Positions 22,442-29,891 of a stretch of DNA of 50,567 bases are shown here, piece after piece (position 1 is the stretch's first letter; each line of letters opens with the position of its first letter). The notes beneath the pieces were generated by a model that did not search any database, was not told where the DNA came from, and saw only the letters and a program-made list of their open reading frames with translations. Position numbers and translations under genes: made by a program. The stretch is from the NCBI GenBank assembly GCA_015521705.1, contig WANR01000015.1:1-50567 (forward strand), in the 5' to 3' direction. This DNA comes from Desulfurococcales archaeon (GTDB lineage: Archaea > Thermoproteota > Thermoprotei_A > Sulfolobales > Acidilobaceae).

Positions 22442-23362
22442 ATGAGCGATTGGGGAAGGTATATATGGTTTGACGGGAAGCTTATCCCCTTCGAGGACGC
22501 CAGGATCCATGTCATGACCCACTCCCTCCATTACGGTGTTGGAGTGTTCGAGGGCATTAGGGCCTATAGGACAGACAACGGTAGGACAGCTATTTTCAGG
22601 CTATACGAGCACGTAGACAGGCTCTTGTTGTCGGCCAACGCTTATAAGCTGGAGATCCCCTATACCAGGGACGAGATAGCAGAGGCCATCATCGAGGTGG
22701 TTAGGAAGTCTGGCTTCGATGACTGCTACATCAGGCCTATAGCCTTCATCAACGCGACAAAGCTCGGCGTGAGGCCCCCGACAAGGAGGGCCTCACTAGC
22801 TATAGGTGTTTTCAAGTGGGGCAAGTACCTGGGAGAGGCCTACTATAAGGGGGCCAGGGTTATAACGTCCCACTGGAGAAGGCCCCCAAGCGACTCTCTC
22901 CCCATGAACTCTAAGGCTACAGGCCACTACATAAACAGCTACCTGGCAACTATTGAGGCACACATGAAGGGCTTCGACGAGGCAATACTCCTCGACTCGA
23001 GAGGCTTCATAAGCGAGGGGCCGGGACAGAACCTTTTCATCGTCAAAGACACCAAGCTGATAACACCGCCACTCCACGCCTCTATACTCCCCGGCATAAC
23101 CAGGGACAGCATCATAAAACTGGCTAGGAGAGAGCTCGGGATAGGCGTCCTCGAGGAGGACATAACCCTCGGAATGCTCTACAGCGCGGACGAAGCATTC
23201 TTCACAGGGACAGCCACGGAAGTGACACCCATAGTTGAGGTCGACGGAGTCCCCATAGGGGACGGGAAGCCGGGCAAGGTTTCCAAAAGGCTCCAGAAGC
23301 TATACGAAGACGTTGTCAGGGGCAGGCTGCCAGAGTACGAGGAGTGGCTAACATACGTGTGA
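22442..23362 (+). CDS. ilvE: Branched-chain amino acid aminotransferase (class IV)
   Basis: The 306-residue protein is a fold-type IV PLP enzyme. It has THSLHYGVGVFEGIRAY (26-42), RLYEHVDRLLLSA, the Schiff-base lysine in MNSKATGHY (Lys158), EAILLDSRGFISEGPGQNLF and the C-terminal FFTGTATEVTPI phosphate-binding loop. All match IlvE, which makes or degrades Leu, Ile and Val with 2-oxoglutarate. D-amino acid aminotransferase or aminodeoxychorismate lyase is less likely given the EGIRAY and GTATEV motifs. It forms a single-gene transcript. Confidence 0.92.
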   Translation: MSDWGRYIWFDGKLIPFEDARIHVMTHSLHYGVGVFEGIRAYRTDNGRTAIFRLYEHVDRLLLSANAYKLEIPYTRDEIAEAIIEVVRKSGFDDCYIRPIAFINATKLGVRPPTRRASLAIGVFKWGKYLGEAYYKGARVITSHWRRPPSDSLPMNSKATGHYINSYLATIEAHMKGFDEAILLDSRGFISEGPGQNLFIVKDTKLITPPLHASILPGITRDSIIKLARRELGIGVLEEDITLGMLYSADEAFFTGTATEVTPIVEVDGVPIGDGKPGKVSKRLQKLYEDVVRGRLPEYEEWLTYV

Positions 23363-23369
23363 CCATCTC

Positions 23370-23789
23370 CTAGACTAACCTATAGCCAGCAGCGATCCTG
23401 TCAACCAAGATATTACCTATAGCTGGCATTAAGGGCAAGGGTACAGGGCCCGTAGGGGCCTTGCCATCGCAACTACTGTTCTCTAGGGTCTCTTGTGAGT
23501 AAAGGAGCGCTATGCAGCTTGGAAGACTACCCACGGGAACGTGGAGAGCCCTAGTGTGGCTGCGAAAACACAGCTTATAGCAGCTCCGGGTTATTTCATC
23601 AAGGCTTATCTCCACTAAAGTCTCCCCGCCCAGATGCCTCTTCCCCAAGGCTACAGCGCGGATCCAGCCCTCCGCACTATCTATGTCAGGCCTCAAGTGC
23701 CTGACACTATCGCCGCGGGCCACAAGCCACATACGAGGCTTAGACAGCAAGGCTATAGCAGTCGAGTCTCTCCTAACTCCATGTGACAC
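23370..23789 (-). CDS. SPOUT-type RNA methyltransferase-like protein (TrmY/DUF358-like), start unclear
   Basis: From the GTG at 23789 the frame gives 139 residues beginning SHGVRRDSTAIALL, and DSVRHLRPDIDSAEGWIRAVAL follows. This resembles the TrmY family (SHGIRRD and VRYLNPDERSTASLI-type motifs), which methylates pseudouridine 54 of tRNA. Homology continues upstream in the same frame (ATLGRIHICLDPLDTREAAV, then FLASALLV) into the 3' end of the SRP54 gene, up to a stop before 23918, yet those 43 codons contain no ATG, GTG or TTG. Either a rare start codon is used, initiation occurs at 23789 with a truncated domain, or there is a frameshift. The assignment is by motif only. Confidence 0.45.
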   Translation of the reverse strand: MSHGVRRDSTAIALLSKPRMWLVARGDSVRHLRPDIDSAEGWIRAVALGKRHLGGETLVEISLDEITRSCYKLCFRSHTRALHVPVGSLPSCIALLYSQETLENSSCDGKAPTGPVPLPLMPAIGNILVDRIAAGYRLV

Positions 23790-23874
23790 TAAAAGGGCTG
23801 AGGCCAGGAATACTGCCGCCTCCCTGGTATCTAGGGGGTCGAGGCAGATATGGATCCTCCCAAGCGTGGCGTCT

Positions 23875-25212
23875 CTAGACTTCGAGCCCGAGCCTTCTAA
23901 GGAGCCTCTTATCCCTCCTCAGCCTCCTCATAAGGCTCTTCATGGACTTGTAGTATGAGAGCAGCTCCCTGACCTCTTCAACTCTGACCCCGGCCCCCTG
24001 GGCTATGCGCTTAATCCTGCTCCGATCGATTATCTCCGGGTTGTCTAGTTCCTCGTAGGTCATGCTATTCATTATCGCCAGCCACCTACTGATCTTCTCC
24101 TCGCCCAGCTTCACCCTCTCCTGGCTCAGCTCCTGGACAAGCCCAAAGCCGGGGAGCATCTGAAGGATCTTGGAGAGGGGCCCCATTTTCCTCATAGCCA
24201 TAAGCTGCCTATAGACCAGTCTAAGGCTCATCTTGCCGCGGACAATGTCCTCCATATCCTTCTCCAGCCTAGAGACTTCCTCGAGGGACCTGATCTTCTC
24301 GACCAGGGACTCTATGTCACCCATTCCGAGCACTCGAGCCACGAACCGTTTAGGCCTAAACACTTCGAGCTCCTCGAGTTTTTCCCCGGTGCCGACGAAT
24401 TTCACCACGGCCCCAGTGGCGGCCACTGCCGAGAGGACGCCGCCGCCCCTAGCCGTGCCGTCCAGCTTCGTCACTATTATCGAGCCTATGGGCGCTGCCC
24501 TCTTGAACCTAGCAGCCAGGTCGTAGGCTTTCTGGCCTATGGAGGCATCTATCACTAGGGCCACCTCGTCTGGCTTTATCTTGGAAGCGAGCTCCTCCAT
24601 CTCGCGTAGCAGGGCCTCCTCCCTTCCATAGCCGTGCCTGCCAGCCGTGTCGACTATCACGATCTGGGCCCCCCTCTCCACTAGGGCTTTAACCCCACGG
24701 GATGCTATGCCCACGGGATCCCTGCCTTCTTCTTCTCCGTAGAACATCGCGCCCACCTGCTTCGCAAGAGTCCTCAACTGCTCAAAGGCCCCAGGCCTAT
24801 ACGTGTCTGCACACACGAGCCCCACGCTGTAGCCTTTCCTGGAGTAGTAGAGAGCCAGCTTGCCCGCCGTAGTAGTCTTCCCCGTGCCCTGTATGCCCAC
24901 GAACATTACGACCCAAGGCGTTCTAGGAGGGTCCACCTGGGGCTCTGACTCGCCCCCAAAAAGCTTGACCATCTCCTCATAGACTATTTTAATGAACCAT
25001 TCACGCCTCCCAGCACCCGGCGGAGGCTCCTCCTTAAGGGCCCTCTCCTTGACACGCCTAGTGAATTCCAGGACAAGCCTAACGTTAACGTCAGCCCTTA
25101 TCAGCTCTCTCTGCAGCTCCCGGGTAAAGGACTCGACGGCCCTCTGGTAGGTACCACCGCCCCTAAGAAACTCCGCGACAGCCCTCCTAACGCCTTCAAG
25201 CAATACAGGCAC
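23875..25212 (-). CDS. ffh: Signal recognition particle protein SRP54
   Basis: The 445-residue GTPase has an N helical bundle and a G domain with GIQGTGKT (106-113), the insertion segment CADTYRPGAFEQL, VDTAGRHGYGREEAL and TKLDGTARGG. A methionine-rich M domain (YRQLMAMRKMGPLSKILQMLPGFG, then YEELDNPEIIDRSRIKRIAQGAG) binds SRP RNA and signal peptides. It targets nascent membrane and secreted proteins to FtsY. The start is GTG 25212. The SPOUT-like frame overlaps its 3' end. Confidence 0.95.
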   Translation of the reverse strand: MPVLLEGVRRAVAEFLRGGGTYQRAVESFTRELQRELIRADVNVRLVLEFTRRVKERALKEEPPPGAGRREWFIKIVYEEMVKLFGGESEPQVDPPRTPWVVMFVGIQGTGKTTTAGKLALYYSRKGYSVGLVCADTYRPGAFEQLRTLAKQVGAMFYGEEEGRDPVGIASRGVKALVERGAQIVIVDTAGRHGYGREEALLREMEELASKIKPDEVALVIDASIGQKAYDLAARFKRAAPIGSIIVTKLDGTARGGGVLSAVAATGAVVKFVGTGEKLEELEVFRPKRFVARVLGMGDIESLVEKIRSLEEVSRLEKDMEDIVRGKMSLRLVYRQLMAMRKMGPLSKILQMLPGFGLVQELSQERVKLGEEKISRWLAIMNSMTYEELDNPEIIDRSRIKRIAQGAGVRVEEVRELLSYYKSMKSLMRRLRRDKRLLRRLGLEV

Positions 25213-25310
25213 CCTTCAAGCGCTACTCCAGTGACTACCTTACCGTACAAGCGTTAAAATGCTTGCAGACAGGGAAACAGACAGAGATAAGCCATAAAGG
25301 CTGGCACGAG

Positions 25311-25320
25311 AACTTATAAA
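25311..25320 (+). promoter_or_regulatory. TATA box upstream of the small zinc-ribbon gene
   Basis: AACTTATAAA is a near-consensus archaeal TATA box. Transcription start is expected around 25342. A GTG at 25351 opens a 29-codon frame, and the zinc-ribbon gene begins 52 bases further. Confidence 0.5.
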
Positions 25321-25402
25321 CCACCGACCCTAGATCCCCCACGGATAGTAGTGCCAAGACGCAGAAAACTATGGGTGAAGGGCCTTGGTGACAGTGTGGA
25401 GG

Positions 25403-25546
25403 ATGCGATGCAGCGACTGCAAGACCGAGTGGGAGCTTAGAGCCAGCTTCGACCTCTCAACATTCAAAACATTCTACCACTACTGTAGAACCTGCAAGAA
25501 AAACACGTTCCACGAGATACTAGGCAGAGAAGAAATAGAAGCATAA
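25403..25546 (+). CDS. Small zinc-ribbon protein
   Basis: A 47-residue protein (MRCSDCKTEWEL to REEIEA) with four cysteines as C3-x2-C6 and C28-x2-C31 on predicted beta hairpins, a single zinc ribbon. It resembles the zinc-ribbon parts of archaeal ribosomal or transcription proteins but I cannot name a family. In-frame GTGs at 25388 and 25394 are possible starts with GGGTGAAGGG upstream. In another frame GTG 25351 begins MPRRRKLWVKGLGDSVEDAM, which overlaps the cysteine motif and ends at a stop. This may be a leader peptide or the true N-terminus separated by a frameshift. The TATA box at 25311 serves the pair. Confidence 0.65.
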   Translation: MRCSDCKTEWELRASFDLSTFKTFYHYCRTCKKNTFHEILGREEIEA

Positions 25547-25602
25547 GGCCCAGCAGTTACTAGAAGCCATGACCGCCGACAGGATGGGAGCCCAGCGGCT
25601 CC

Positions 25603-26178
25603 CTAGTCCTCTATGGTTAGCACATGAACTGCGACAACTATGAGGAGTATAACTGCAAGAGCCCTCTGTATGTGGATATGCCTGGCAAACCATTTAACAT
25701 GCCTATTCTTGGCATACCTGAGAAGAACGCCGGACAAGAGGATAACAGCTATGACGGCCACAGAAGCGTACTCCACAGGGCCCGCAGTATCCCTGAGTGC
25801 ATAGCCGTGGTAGAAGGCAAGCCCGGCGAGCAGGAAGTTGAGGAATATATGCACATCTAAAACACGCTTATAAGAACCCCTGATCCTGACGTGAAGCCTA
25901 GCCCACTTATACCCCACAAAGGCCACATTAGCAAGGACACCCAGAAACAAAGCCACGCTACCCGCAGACTCGGCAACCTCCTCAAATAGCCCATCATCGT
26001 AAAGCTCGTCTTCCTCGTCGTCACCAGATAAAGCCAGCACACCAACAGCCTGAAAAGCAGACCCCAACAAGAGAACAAGTAATAAGATAAACGGGAGGAA
26101 CACGCCTAGCAGGCCCCTGCTAGAGCCAGAAATCCACCCCAATAAGACCCCCCAGTACCTAGCTACAACAGCAAACAA
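25603..26178 (-). CDS. Membrane protein with heme-b-like histidine pairs
   Basis: The 191-residue protein has about five membrane helices. Two of the last ones carry histidines near opposite membrane faces: His110 and His124 in LDVHIFLNFLLAGLAFYH, and His167/169 and His185 in RHIHIQRALAVILLIVVAVH. This arrangement resembles membrane cytochromes b such as cytochrome b561 or ferric-reductase-like cores that hold two hemes. An acidic stretch (GDDEEDELYDD, 52-62) forms an extramembrane loop. I cannot assign a family. An electron-transfer role fits the respiratory genome. It lies alone on the minus strand, upstream of the HTH gene's end. Confidence 0.55.
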   Translation of the reverse strand: MFAVVARYWGVLLGWISGSSRGLLGVFLPFILLLVLLLGSAFQAVGVLALSGDDEEDELYDDGLFEEVAESAGSVALFLGVLANVAFVGYKWARLHVRIRGSYKRVLDVHIFLNFLLAGLAFYHGYALRDTAGPVEYASVAVIAVILLSGVLLRYAKNRHVKWFARHIHIQRALAVILLIVVAVHVLTIED

Positions 26179-26255
26179 ATAAACCTGAAGTATATAACAC
26201 TACAACAGCAAACGCCACTTAAGAAGCCTCCCCCAGGTATGAAAAGCAGAGAAGC

Positions 26256-26633
26256 CTAGCCAAGCTCCGGCCTACTGCCTACAACAGCCAGCTTGGCCCT
26301 GAGTATGCTCTTCTCAATGGAAGACAACACCCTACCCGGAAAAACCCCCTCCTCTATGCACCAACTAATGAAATCCTCGATAGACTCCCTCAAATCCTCC
26401 CCAATAATCTCCGAGATCTCCCTCTTCTCCTCCGGAGAAGCAATACTAATAGCCCTAGCAAGAACCTCGTCACTAGGGTGAGTCCTCCCATCCAAGTATT
26501 TAACCACCGCAGTAGCAGAGACCCCCAGCTGCTCAGCAAGCTCCCTACGACTCCTACCCAAAGCCAAAACCTCAATAATCCTCCTCCTAGCCCTCTTACC
26601 AACCCTGTGGAGGAAACCCTCCACAACACACAC
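26256..26633 (-). CDS. HTH transcription regulator, leaderless start
   Basis: The protein contains a Cro/XRE-like helix-turn-helix (RRIIEVLALGRSRRELAEQL, then GVSATAVVKYLDGRTHPSDE) followed by a helical, acidic C-terminal region. The open frame extends to 26732, but a TATA box (26654-26664 on this strand) predicts transcription starting at about 26633, exactly at an in-frame GTG, so I place the start there (125 residues, leaderless). Two copies of a 15-bp direct repeat flank that TATA box, and an 8-bp inverted repeat lies in the first codons. These suggest autoregulation. The divergent gene cluster begins 258 bases away and is the probable target. Confidence 0.7.
   Translation of the reverse strand: MCVVEGFLHRVGKRARRRIIEVLALGRSRRELAEQLGVSATAVVKYLDGRTHPSDEVLARAISIASPEEKREISEIIGEDLRESIEDFISWCIEEGVFPGRVLSSIEKSILRAKLAVVGSRPELG
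26606..26625. repeat. Inverted repeat at the start of the HTH gene
   Basis: TGTGGAGG and CCTCCACA separated by four bases, overlapping the first codons of the regulator gene. It is a possible operator or mRNA hairpin. Confidence 0.4.
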
Positions 26634-26641
26634 CAAAGGTA
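26627..26641. promoter_or_regulatory. 15-bp direct repeat operator, copy 1
   Basis: CACACACCAAAGGTA, identical to 26675-26689. The two copies are 48 bases apart and bracket the TATA box of the HTH gene. This copy covers the predicted transcription start, so a protein bound here would block RNA polymerase. Confidence 0.5.
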
Positions 26642-26653
26642 AATCGGGAAAAA

Positions 26654-26664
26654 CAGTATAAAGG
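26654..26664 (-). promoter_or_regulatory. TATA box of the HTH gene
   Basis: On the minus strand CCTTTATACTG, centred 26 bases before GTG 26633. The spacing fits a leaderless transcript. Confidence 0.5.
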
Positions 26665-26674
26665 GGTACCCACC

Positions 26675-26689
26675 CACACACCAAAGGTA
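26675..26689. promoter_or_regulatory. 15-bp direct repeat operator, copy 2
   Basis: Exact second copy of CACACACCAAAGGTA, just upstream of the TATA box of the HTH gene. Confidence 0.5.
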
Positions 26690-26769
26690 TACACTCTAAA
26701 TACCCGCAAAGAAAACAAACCAAAACCACCAAACAACAATAAACCCCCTTAAAAACAAACCAACAACAA

Positions 26770-26875
26770 TGTTTGGTTATCTGTTTTTAGGAAAAATAGC
26801 CATCTAGGTTTTTCTTCATTTAGTCACTAAGAACTGGCTAGATGGCTATTTTTCCTAAAAACAGATAACCAAACA
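26770..26875. repeat. Perfect 38-bp inverted repeat with 30-base loop
   Basis: The 38 bases 26770-26807 are the exact reverse complement of 26838-26875, with 30 bases between. The element is AT-rich and lies between the divergent HTH and secreted-protein genes. It could be a miniature inverted-repeat transposable element, a recombination product or a large regulatory hairpin. No clear target-site duplication flanks it, and no second copy is in the window. Confidence 0.85.
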
Positions 26876-26890
26876 AGGGGGCTGGGAGGC

Positions 26891-27434
26891 TTGGCTAATT
26901 ACGGGGGAATAAGAGGCTCTTTTATAGCAATATTTTTGGTGGCAATACTAGCCCTTCAGATTGTGGCTACTCCTATAGCTTTTGCAGGCCATCTCCGACC
27001 TGTAGACATTAGTACAGATAAGGATCAAAATAGCGTTACTGGCGATCCTATAAGTATAACGTTTTCATTTATGCTATGGGAAAACTATTAGCGTGACCGT
27101 GAACATTCCTCAAGGTAATGCATATGTAGCAGTTGCTGGCGTTATATGGGGACTGTATGATCTTTATAACGGTAGGTATGCGTTGTTTTCTTCGGATGGA
27201 GACAAGAGGATAAAGAATCATGACGGTTTTGGCTGTGATTATATCTTTAATTTAGACAAGATCTATGATTCAAAGCTAAAGTTACATAAGCATAATAATG
27301 GCTGGCTTCATGTATATAGAAACTATACTATAGTTGGCTACTTCGAGAAAAAGGGCCCCTTATGTTTCGACGCTAAAATAAAAGTGTATGTCCATATATT
27401 TCCTGAAGCATATATTGCGCCAGGATACTACTAA
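26891..27434 (+). pseudogene. Secreted protein gene split by a frameshift
   Basis: TTG 26891, behind GGGAGG, starts a signal peptide (SFIAIFLVAILALQIVATPIAFAG) and a beta-rich segment ending PISITFSFMLWENY at a stop (27091). In another frame the sequence continues GKTISVTVNIPQGNAYVAVAGV and runs to 27434. The join at roughly 27066-27080 gives a continuous beta-strand protein of about 180 residues, so a one-base indel, or less likely programmed frameshifting, separates the halves. The second half has GFGCDYIF and GPLCFDAK, two cysteines that could pair outside the cell. No family is recognised. Composition is AT-rich, like the following gene. Confidence 0.5.
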
Positions 27435-27515
27435 AATGCAAACTGCGGATTTTGAAACAATTATTTAAACTGAAAACCTTAATAAGAAGGCAAGGTATAT
27501 AGGGGGAGAAGGAAA

Positions 27516-28559
27516 ATGTTTATAATAAATCTAAATATTTTGAATAAATTTATGATTTTTATTTTCTTATTCATGTTATTTTATGTTTTTCCGTTATTTG
27601 GAGTTAACGTTGTCTTGTCTTCTTCTGACCAGGACGTGTTTAGCGGGCCTAGGCCAGTGTATTACTTTCATCTTGCCGAGTTTGTTAGAAGAGTGGATGA
27701 TACCACGTTTGTATCTTTGAACGCTTCCTTTATTAGTGAGGGTAAAATTGTTTTAGATGGGAGATGGCTGAATTCGACGCATGCGGAGATTAGGGTTTCT
27801 ATTACTGGGTACCTCAAGTTTATCAGGCCTGGCTCTAACGTTACCATTAGTAACACCTATGTTTTGAGCGAGATCCTCCTCAGAATAGAACCAGAGATCG
27901 GCCGTGGTGAGGCGGTTATTGGGCCGGGGTTTGTGGGTGCAGTCGATGAAATTAGTGTCGATGAAATTAGTGCGGAGGAACTTGAGGAGTTTAAGAGGAT
28001 AGCTAGTGCCATGGAATCTGAGCCCTTTAGCGCTGAGTACACGTATATAGTTGATGCCCGGTATAATTATGCCTATATTGGGGGAGAGCCTATAGGCTTC
28101 TTCCCCCTCTACTCTCTTATAGATATAAGGTACGAGGAGGCCCTGGACTATAGGTTCACGTATTTGGGGAAGCCCTTGCTGCTTTCTACAACTAAGAACC
28201 CTGTCATAGGCCAGCCATACGAGGACGTTGACAAGGAGCTACCAATAACAAGCAAAATCAACTATAATGGTAATGAGCTGGTCACCCTGTTATTTATAAA
28301 CGAGTTCTTGACAGCCAATGTTATCCATAACTACATAGCCTTCATACAAAAGCTGGTGCTGCCCGTGGGGAACGATACATACATAGTGTTTGGCGCGTTA
28401 AGCCCTGATCCAAGCATGGTGCCGTACCTTAGCAGTATAGACGATGACTATCCCTGGGGTATTACTACTGAGAGCTTTGTAGAAGAAATAGCTATAGCGG
28501 CCGCCGCTATCGCTGTTGCTTCCTTCATACTTTATAGGAGGAGGTCTAGGTCTTCCTAG
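27516..28559 (+). CDS. Secreted, C-terminally anchored surface protein of unknown function
   Basis: The 347-residue protein has a strongly hydrophobic N-terminal signal (about 11-33), a large extracytoplasmic beta-rich region with several N-glycosylation sequons (NAS, NST, NVT, NDT), and a C-terminal helix (about 324-340) ending YRRRSRSS. I know no family. GGGGGAG lies upstream of ATG 27516. Its first 500 bases are AT-rich compared with the chromosome, then composition drifts toward normal. It sits just before an ABC exporter gene set on the same strand. A duplicated SVDEISAEE-like stretch (VDEISVDEISAEE) is visible. Confidence 0.65.
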   Translation: MFIINLNILNKFMIFIFLFMLFYVFPLFGVNVVLSSSDQDVFSGPRPVYYFHLAEFVRRVDDTTFVSLNASFISEGKIVLDGRWLNSTHAEIRVSITGYLKFIRPGSNVTISNTYVLSEILLRIEPEIGRGEAVIGPGFVGAVDEISVDEISAEELEEFKRIASAMESEPFSAEYTYIVDARYNYAYIGGEPIGFFPLYSLIDIRYEEALDYRFTYLGKPLLLSTTKNPVIGQPYEDVDKELPITSKINYNGNELVTLLFINEFLTANVIHNYIAFIQKLVLPVGNDTYIVFGALSPDPSMVPYLSSIDDDYPWGITTESFVEEIAIAAAAIAVASFILYRRRSRSS

Positions 28560-28601
28560 CATGGGCTGGGCTCTGGTAGGCTAGGGAGGAGGCTTACAGG
28601 C

Positions 28602-29450
28602 ATGCCCTGCCCTTCATGCTACGAGGCCTTGTCTACTAGGAGCCTATTGGCTATTTACGTCTTGTTGGTGCTTCTGCCTCTTCTTCCAGCTTTTATCGCT
28701 GTAGACGTGGGGATCGAGGATTTTGAGTCTACAGGATCTGAGCTGCGGGGAGCGAGGGAAGATGTCGTGGCTTCTAGTGGCGAGGTTCCTGGTGAAGGGG
28801 TCCCGCCTGGAGTTATTGCAGTCAATGAAGACATGACCGTTAGAGGGCAGAGTGCTGGGGCTCCTGAATTAAATGTATCGGCCTACGAGGCTGGCGTGTT
28901 TTCCTCTTATTACGAGCAATTATTCCTAATACCGACTCACATGTTGTTCTTTCTTTCATCGGTCATAACAGCATACATGGTGGCTAGGCCCCTCGAGCGT
29001 GGCTACTTTATCTTCGATTTAGTAGCTAAGAAGGGCAGGGTTAGGGCTCTTGCTGAGAGGTTTCTTGTCTCCCTGTCGGTGTCTTCGCTTGCCCTCTCCA
29101 TGGCGTCCCTGCCTTTGGGGACTGTGGTCTACCTTGTCGGCTTGTTTGAGAGTATTTACAGGTCAGTACTCTTCACGCTGGGGTGGGTCTTGAGCCTTTC
29201 CCTGATAGCGGCCTCTCTGACAGCTCTGGCCTCGCTGGCTACGAAGTCTGTTAGTGGGACTCTCGTACTGGTTTTCGCCGTGATCTGGGCTTCTCTCATA
29301 AAAGCTGGCGACAAGCCTTTATCGTCGCCTCTGGAGACGTATGGCCTATTCAGAGACTTCTACGGGAACTATGAGCCCACTCTCTACCTGGTTATCGTGG
29401 CTGCGTCTCTCCTGCTATTTCTCGTGCTGGCTAAAAGGTTGGAGATGTGA
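28602..29450 (+). CDS. ABC-2-like exporter permease
   Basis: The 282-residue protein has one N-terminal helix (about 14-33), a large extracytoplasmic loop (about 34-105) and a cluster of five or so helices (108-128, 150-175, 185-205, 213-235, 258-278), as in ABC-2 permeases of the NosY/NatB type. ARPLERGYFIFDLVAKKGRVRALAER is a likely coupling-helix region. It has a good SD (GGGAGGAGG) before ATG 28602. The ATPase encoded three genes downstream (29867) is the expected partner. The substrate is unknown and may be a peptide, a protein or a lipid. Confidence 0.65.
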   Translation: MPCPSCYEALSTRSLLAIYVLLVLLPLLPAFIAVDVGIEDFESTGSELRGAREDVVASSGEVPGEGVPPGVIAVNEDMTVRGQSAGAPELNVSAYEAGVFSSYYEQLFLIPTHMLFFLSSVITAYMVARPLERGYFIFDLVAKKGRVRALAERFLVSLSVSSLALSMASLPLGTVVYLVGLFESIYRSVLFTLGWVLSLSLIAASLTALASLATKSVSGTLVLVFAVIWASLIKAGDKPLSSPLETYGLFRDFYGNYEPTLYLVIVAASLLLFLVLAKRLEM

Positions 29451-29465
29451 TAGGGGTGAACCCTT

Positions 29466-29891
29466 GTGGCCTGGAAGCCTTCAACGCTGGCTGGGAGGCT
29501 TGCCCGCCTGGTAGCCGTCTTGGCAGCTATTGGCTTCTTGACGGCTACACTGCTGGGCCTCGGTTTACTGCCTAGAGACTCTGTCGTGGTGGAGGTGGAG
29601 ACGCCGCTGTACCCTAGAACTGCGATGCACTCAGTGTTCTACTCCATAGACCTGGGCAGGGGCGTGTATAGTGTAGTGTTCAGGTCGGAGGCCAACACCT
29701 CTATCACCGTAGCCTGCGGTTTCCCCTATAACGTTACCAGCGGCAATGCGGGCCCTGGAGGCGTGTTCAGAGCCGAGATATACTGTAGGAGCGGCATAAC
29801 AGTTAGCCTGCAGGCGATCCTCAAGCCCTTCCAGGACTCTATGGGTGTTCTAGAGGTTGATAGGAAATGGGCGTCGTCAGAGCCGAGCTAA
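29466..29891 (+). CDS. Small membrane-anchored extracytoplasmic protein of the ABC cluster
   Basis: The 141-residue protein has an N-terminal helix (about 12-34) and a beta-rich external domain with two cysteines (ACGFPYN and EIYCRSG) likely to form a disulfide. It has sequons (NTS, NVT). I do not recognise it. GTG 29466 follows GGGGTGA, and its 3' end overlaps the ATPase gene by 25 bases, which ties it to the transporter as an accessory or substrate-sensing subunit. Confidence 0.6.
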   Translation: MAWKPSTLAGRLARLVAVLAAIGFLTATLLGLGLLPRDSVVVEVETPLYPRTAMHSVFYSIDLGRGVYSVVFRSEANTSITVACGFPYNVTSGNAGPGGVFRAEIYCRSGITVSLQAILKPFQDSMGVLEVDRKWASSEPS

